Shown piece by piece: positions 61,042-64,000 of a stretch of DNA of 64,000 bases. Position numbers and translations under genes: made by a program. Origin of the DNA: Oscillospiraceae bacterium. Its GTDB lineage: Bacteria > Bacillota > Clostridia > Oscillospirales > Oscillospiraceae. Where the stretch lies: assembly GCA_017415425.1 (NCBI GenBank), contig JAFQGT010000019.1, forward strand, positions 1-64,000, given 5' to 3'. The notes under the pieces are model-generated. The model worked only from the letters and a program-made list of their open reading frames with translations. It had not been told where the DNA came from and did no database searches. Positions within the stretch are counted from its first letter, which is position 1. Each line of letters starts with the position of its first letter.

Positions 61042-61569
61042 TTAAGCTTCTGCAGCTTCTGCAGCAGGAGCGCCGCCTTCCTTCTGCTGACGGATCTGAT
61101 CCAAGACGCAGGCCAGGCTGGAGATAGGTGCCAAGAAAGTACCAAGTACAGAAGCAACCAGAGCATTCTTGCTGGGCAGCTCACTGAAGCCGGTCAGCTC
61201 AGCAGCGGACAGAACAGAACCCTCAACGATGCCGCCCTTGATAGCCAGGGGCAACTTGTTCTTCTTGGCGAACTCGCTTACGATACGAGCGGGAGCAATG
61301 GGATCGCCGGTGGTGCTGGCCATTGCAGTAGTGCCGTTGAGAACCTCAGTAAAATCGTAGCCGTTTTCCTTGGCTGCGAAACGGGTCAGAGTGTTCTTAA
61401 CAACGGAGTACTCAACACCAGCATCATGGAACTGCTTACGCAGAGCGTTATCCTGAGCAACAGTAATACCCTTGTAGTCAACAAAAACAACGGAAGTAGA
61501 TTCCTTGATCTTGCTGGACAGAGCCTCGACTACGGCCTTCTTGCTTTCAAGAACCTTTGCGTTGGGCAT
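61042..61569 (-). CDS. rplJ: 50S ribosomal protein L10
   Basis: 175 aa: KVLESKKAVVEALSSKIKES, VFVDYKGITVAQDNALR, VEYSVVKNTL and an Ala/Glu-rich L12-binding tail. Stalk base and translational autorepressor. ATG 61569 follows SD GGAGGTG at six bases; the upstream in-frame start lies within the leader. Preceded by an L10 leader and own promoter. Confidence 0.97.
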   Translation of the reverse strand: MPNAKVLESKKAVVEALSSKIKESTSVVFVDYKGITVAQDNALRKQFHDAGVEYSVVKNTLTRFAAKENGYDFTEVLNGTTAMASTTGDPIAPARIVSEFAKKNKLPLAIKGGIVEGSVLSAAELTGFSELPSKNALVASVLGTFLAPISSLACVLDQIRQQKEGGAPAAEAAEA

Positions 61570-61574
61570 ATGTT

Positions 61575-61690
61575 TCACCTCCGAAAATAAAAAGTGTCTT
61601 CCTGCCAGAAGACAGAAAGACACGCAGAATTATCATATCAGCGCACCTCGGTAGGATTTACTGCTTACGCAACCTACTGTCTTTGGCAAC
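61575..61690 (-). promoter_or_regulatory. L10 leader (autoregulatory mRNA structure of rplJ-rplL)
   Basis: Minus strand begins GCAGAGGTTGCCAAAGACAG, then TAGGTTGCGTAAGC and AAATCCTACCGAGGT, the conserved pattern of the Firmicutes L10(L12)4-binding leader. It ends with a terminator-like hairpin GTGTCTT (61617-61623 side) / AAGACAC followed by TTTTTATTTT just before the rplJ SD, which suggests attenuation on L10 binding. Confidence 0.9.
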
Positions 61691-61696
61691 CTCTGC

Positions 61697-61725
61697 ATTA
61701 TACTAGATAAATTCACTATTGTCAA
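61697..61725 (-). promoter_or_regulatory. Consensus sigma-A promoter of rplJ-rplL
   Basis: Minus strand TTGACA, 17-bp spacer, TATAAT: perfect match. Confidence 0.95.
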
Positions 61726-61740
61726 CACTAATTTGCAGAA

Positions 61741-61773
61741 ATATCTTAAAAAATTGGGACTTTTTTAAGATAT
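61741..61773. repeat. AT-rich perfect 13-bp inverted repeat
   Basis: ATATCTTAAAAAA, 7-base loop TTGGGAC, TTTTTTAAGATAT, between the rplA terminator and the rplJ -35. Could be an UP-element-like or backup terminator sequence. Confidence 0.5.
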
Positions 61774-61783
61774 TACCGAGGGA

Positions 61784-61819
61784 ACGAGAAAACAACCCCG
61801 GAAGCGAGTGCTTCCGGGG
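61784..61819 (-). terminator. Terminator after rplA
   Basis: Perfect 10-bp stem CCCCGGAAGC/GCTTCCGGGG with TTGTTTTC tail on the minus strand. Confidence 0.9.
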
Positions 61820-61833
61820 AAGATTTCAGCGAA

Positions 61834-62529
61834 TTAGTTGCCGTACTTGGTGGTGTTAACCTTGACGCCGGGGCCCATAGTGGAAACGACCACGCAGGAA
61901 CGGATATACTGACCCTTAGCTGCAGCAGGCTTAGCCTTGATAACAGCTCTCATCAGAGTATCCATATTTTCGCCCAGCTTCTCAGCACCGAAGGAAACCT
62001 TGCCAATGGGGCAGTGGATGATGTTGGTCTTGTCCAGACGGTACTCAACCTTACCTGCCTTGATTTCCTGAACAGCGGAACCAACGTTGGGGGTAACGGT
62101 ACCGGCCTTGGGAGAGGGCATCAGACCCTTGGGACCCAGAACCTTACCCAGACGGCCAACCAGACCCATCATATCGGGGGAAGCAACGACAACGTCAAAT
62201 TCAAACCAGTTCTCCTTGGTGATTTTCTCAACCAGCTCCATACCGCCAACATAGTCAGCGCCTGCAGCCTGAGCTTCTTCAACCTTTGCGTCCTTTGCGA
62301 ACACCAGAACCCGACGGGTCTTACCGGTGCCGTTGGGCAGGACGACGGCGCCACGAACCTGCTGGTCTGCGTGACGGGAGTCAACACCCAACTTAATATG
62401 CAGCTCGACGGTCTCGTCGAACTTTGCGGAAGCTCCCTTCACAACCAGATCCAGGGCTTCGCTGGGATCATACTGAACAGAGCGGTCAATCAGCTTGGCG
62501 CTCTCCTGATACTTTTTGCCTCTAAACAC
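61834..62529 (-). CDS. rplA: 50S ribosomal protein L1
   Basis: 231 aa: [64 protein letters not shown] and the C-terminal STMGPGVKV. Binds the 23S L1 stalk and represses the L11-L1 mRNA in many bacteria. Start is GTG 62529, nine bases after AAGGAGG. The 80-bp gap to rplK holds a CCGAGC/GCTCGG hairpin. Confidence 0.97.
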   Translation of the reverse strand: MFRGKKYQESAKLIDRSVQYDPSEALDLVVKGASAKFDETVELHIKLGVDSRHADQQVRGAVVLPNGTGKTRRVLVFAKDAKVEEAQAAGADYVGGMELVEKITKENWFEFDVVVASPDMMGLVGRLGKVLGPKGLMPSPKAGTVTPNVGSAVQEIKAGKVEYRLDKTNIIHCPIGKVSFGAEKLGENMDTLMRAVIKAKPAAAKGQYIRSCVVVSTMGPGVKVNTTKYGN

Positions 62530-62609
62530 TTGTTATATCCTCCTTATAGTGGTGATGCGGAAAAATCCTCCCACATTACCGAGCCAAATATTTGCTCGGA
62601 CAGTTAAAA

Positions 62610-63035
62610 TCAATCAACAACGGTAACGCCCATGGAGCGGCAAGTGCCGGCAACCTGGGTCTCAGCAGCCTCGAGAGAGTTGACGTTCAGATCGGGCAGC
62701 TTGGTCTTGGCGATCTCAGTGATCTGAGCCTTGGTGATGGTGCCAACCTTCTGCTTGTTGGGAACGCCGGAACCCTTCTCCAAACCGATTGCCTTCATGA
62801 CCAGCAGGGGAGTCGGAGGGGTCTTGGTGATAAAGGTGAAGCTGCGGTCAGCGTAAACGGTGATCACAACAGGGATCTTGTAGCCTTCCATAGCCTGGGT
62901 ACGGGCGTTGAATTCCTTAATGAATGCAGCGATGTTAACGCCGTGCTGACCCAGAGCGGGACCTACAGGGGGGGATGCGGTAGCCTTAGCGGCGTTAATC
63001 TGAAGTTTGATAATGCCAGTGACTTTCTGTGCCAT
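62610..63035 (-). CDS. rplK: 50S ribosomal protein L11
   Basis: 141 aa: [34 protein letters not shown] and C-terminal rRNA-binding [10 protein letters not shown]. Part of the GTPase-associated centre. ATG 63035 follows SD AGGAGGTG at six bases. Confidence 0.97.
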   Translation of the reverse strand: MAQKVTGIIKLQINAAKATASPPVGPALGQHGVNIAAFIKEFNARTQAMEGYKIPVVITVYADRSFTFITKTPPTPLLVMKAIGLEKGSGVPNKQKVGTITKAQITEIAKTKLPDLNVNSLEAAETQVAGTCRSMGVTVVD

Positions 63036-63067
63036 AATAAGCACCTCCTGAATAAAATGTGGTAATG

Positions 63068-63136
63068 ATGCGCTTTGCGCATTTTTTGCGGGGCTTTATG
63101 CCCCTCCCACGTTCCGACCGAAATTTTCGGTCCGAT
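63068..63136 (-). promoter_or_regulatory. Three small hairpins between nusG and rplK
   Basis: ATGCGC/GCGCAT (63068-63082), GGGGC/GCCCC (63090-63104) and CCGACCGAAA/TTTTCGGTCCG-type (63116-63136). They lie in the rplK leader and could include an L1-binding autoregulatory site; not resolved by eye. Confidence 0.4.
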
Positions 63137-63139
63137 GCG

Positions 63140-63670
63140 TTATTGGGATATGACCTCCACCTGATCGAGTTCAAACTCGACGGGAGTTTCCCGGCCAAAC
63201 ATAGAAACAATCACGCTGACCGAGTTCTTTTCGACCTCCAGACTTTCCACCACACCGGTGAAGGAACTAAGAGGACCGTCAAGGATGCGGACGGTATCGC
63301 CAACGGCATAGTTGACAATGATTTCCCGCTTCTCAACGCCCATCTCATAGACCTCATCATCGGTCAGAGGGAAGGGGTCGTTTCCGGATGCACCTACGAA
63401 ACCGGCAACACCACGGACATTTCTGATAACGTGCCAGGTGTCGTCGGAGTACACCATCTTAACAAATACATAGCCGGGATACAGCTTACGGTCATAGGTC
63501 TTGCTGACACCGGAATCTGTGATCTCGGTAACGGTTTCCAAGGGGATGGAAACGGTCAGAATTTGATCTTGCAGCTGACGGCTTTGCACAGTTTTTTCGA
63601 TAGTGGCTTTTACGGTGTTTTCATAACCGGAATAGGTATGGACAACATACCATTTTGCAGCATCTGCCAT
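63140..63670 (-). CDS. nusG: Transcription termination/antitermination factor NusG
   Basis: 176 aa: NGN domain (WYVVHTYSGYENTVKATIE, KLYPGYVFVKM, VRNVRGVAGFVG) and C-terminal KOW domain (GDTVRILDGPLSSFTGVVESL). Couples transcription with translation and pausing. SD AAGGAGA. Between secE and rplK, the standard order. Confidence 0.97.
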   Translation of the reverse strand: MADAAKWYVVHTYSGYENTVKATIEKTVQSRQLQDQILTVSIPLETVTEITDSGVSKTYDRKLYPGYVFVKMVYSDDTWHVIRNVRGVAGFVGASGNDPFPLTDDEVYEMGVEKREIIVNYAVGDTVRILDGPLSSFTGVVESLEVEKNSVSVIVSMFGRETPVEFELDQVEVISQ

Positions 63671-63681
63671 AACTCGTCTCC

Positions 63682-63912
63682 TTAATGGAAGGCCTTGATC
63701 AGATTATCAATGCCGAAACGAGCTACGAAGTCAAACAACCAGATAAAAACGCCCACGACGATTACACACGCCAGAACGATCAGGGTGTTCTTCAGTACCT
63801 GCTTGGGAGTGGACCAGACGACCTTCTTCAGTTCACTGCGAAGCTCACGGAAGTATCTGCAGATCCGGCCCCAGGTTCTTGCGAACCAGTTTTCCTTTTT
63901 AACATCTGCCAT
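63682..63912 (-). CDS. secE: Preprotein translocase subunit SecE
   Basis: 76 aa with the SecE core ELRSELKKVVWSTPKQVLKNT followed by a single membrane helix (about 43-66). SecE clamps SecY. SD AAGGAGA. Upstream of nusG by 11 bp. Confidence 0.96.
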   Translation of the reverse strand: MADVKKENWFARTWGRICRYFRELRSELKKVVWSTPKQVLKNTLIVLACVIVVGVFIWLFDFVARFGIDNLIKAFH

Positions 63913-63925
63913 TTTCGTGATCTCC

Positions 63926-64000
63926 TTACTTGGTCTCGTTGTGAGTGGTGTGCTTTCTGCAGAATCTGCAGTACTTCTTCATTTCGAGACGATCGGGGTC
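63926..64000 (-). CDS. rpmG: 50S ribosomal protein L33, C-terminal part (cut by window end)
   Basis: The last 24 residues are visible: RLEMKKYCRFCRKHTTHNETK. The C-x2-C pair is the second half of the zinc ribbon of the Cys-containing (C+) L33 form. rpmG-secE-nusG is the usual order. The start lies beyond the window edge. Confidence 0.93.
   Translation of the reverse strand, partial: DPDRLEMKKYCRFCRKHTTHNETK

Overview
The window is chromosomal DNA of a spore-forming, low-to-mid GC Clostridia, most like the Oscillospiraceae/Ruminococcaceae group. The evidence is spoIIGA-sigE, a SipL-type spore morphogenesis protein, a SpoVB-like flippase, PolC, Rex, a T-box before alaS, clostridial small families (DUF951, DUF896, DUF1294) and Shine-Dalgarno (SD)/sigma-A signals throughout. 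Genus cannot be fixed from the sequence alone. Nearly everything is core genome. Accessory DNA is confined to the left edge (end of an integrative element at a tRNA-Arg gene) and a 274-bp inverted-repeat, highly structured element after polC.

Layout. 1-0.7 kb: tail of a tyrosine integrase, its probable arm sites, a functional tRNA-Arg(CCU) and a decayed tRNA-Arg copy behind the shared promoter. 0.8-10.8 kb: a 26-aa orphan ORF, prfB, secG, a His-dipeptidase, SpoVB-like flippase, nth, a double-OB Ssb, tRNA-Ser(GCU), a GH36 alpha-galactosidase, a DUF896 protein and ylmH. 10.9-18.1 kb: two flavoproteins (BaiN type and COG2509 type), an acetyltransferase, a C_GCAxxG protein, a C39-like protein, a lipoprotein, a WYL regulator and endonuclease IV. 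18.1-23 kb: an FHA-SEDS fusion with its partner PBP, a 49-aa membrane protein and sipL. 23.1-25.3 kb: two COG0523 GTPases, one with a 105-residue His/Cys repeat tract and one ending in a YcgQ-like domain, probably a metal-homeostasis pair. 25.4-29.3 kb: rarA, DUF951, spoIIGA-sigE, rex.

29.3-44.1 kb: glnS diverges from a long envelope/isoprenoid/replication operon (pyrH-frr-uppS-cdsA-dxr-rseP-ispG-polC), followed by the structured element, a uridine phosphorylase and a second COG2509 flavoprotein. 44.1-48.6 kb: an XRE membrane regulator, an EamA exporter, pepF and a small orphan. 48.6-58.3 kb: T-box-alaS, comEC-holA-rnmV, an ABC-F ATPase and mrp. 58.3-60.5 kb: a CofE-like F420 ligase homologue and an unknown membrane protein. 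60.6-64 kb, minus strand: rpmG-secE-nusG-rplK-rplA and the separately promoted, L10-leader-controlled rplJ-rplL, which is not followed by rpoB.

Many promoters here share a TGTGnTAnnnT extended -10 (the Gram-positive -16 TRTG element). No CRISPR array, complete insertion sequence, prophage or rRNA gene is present.
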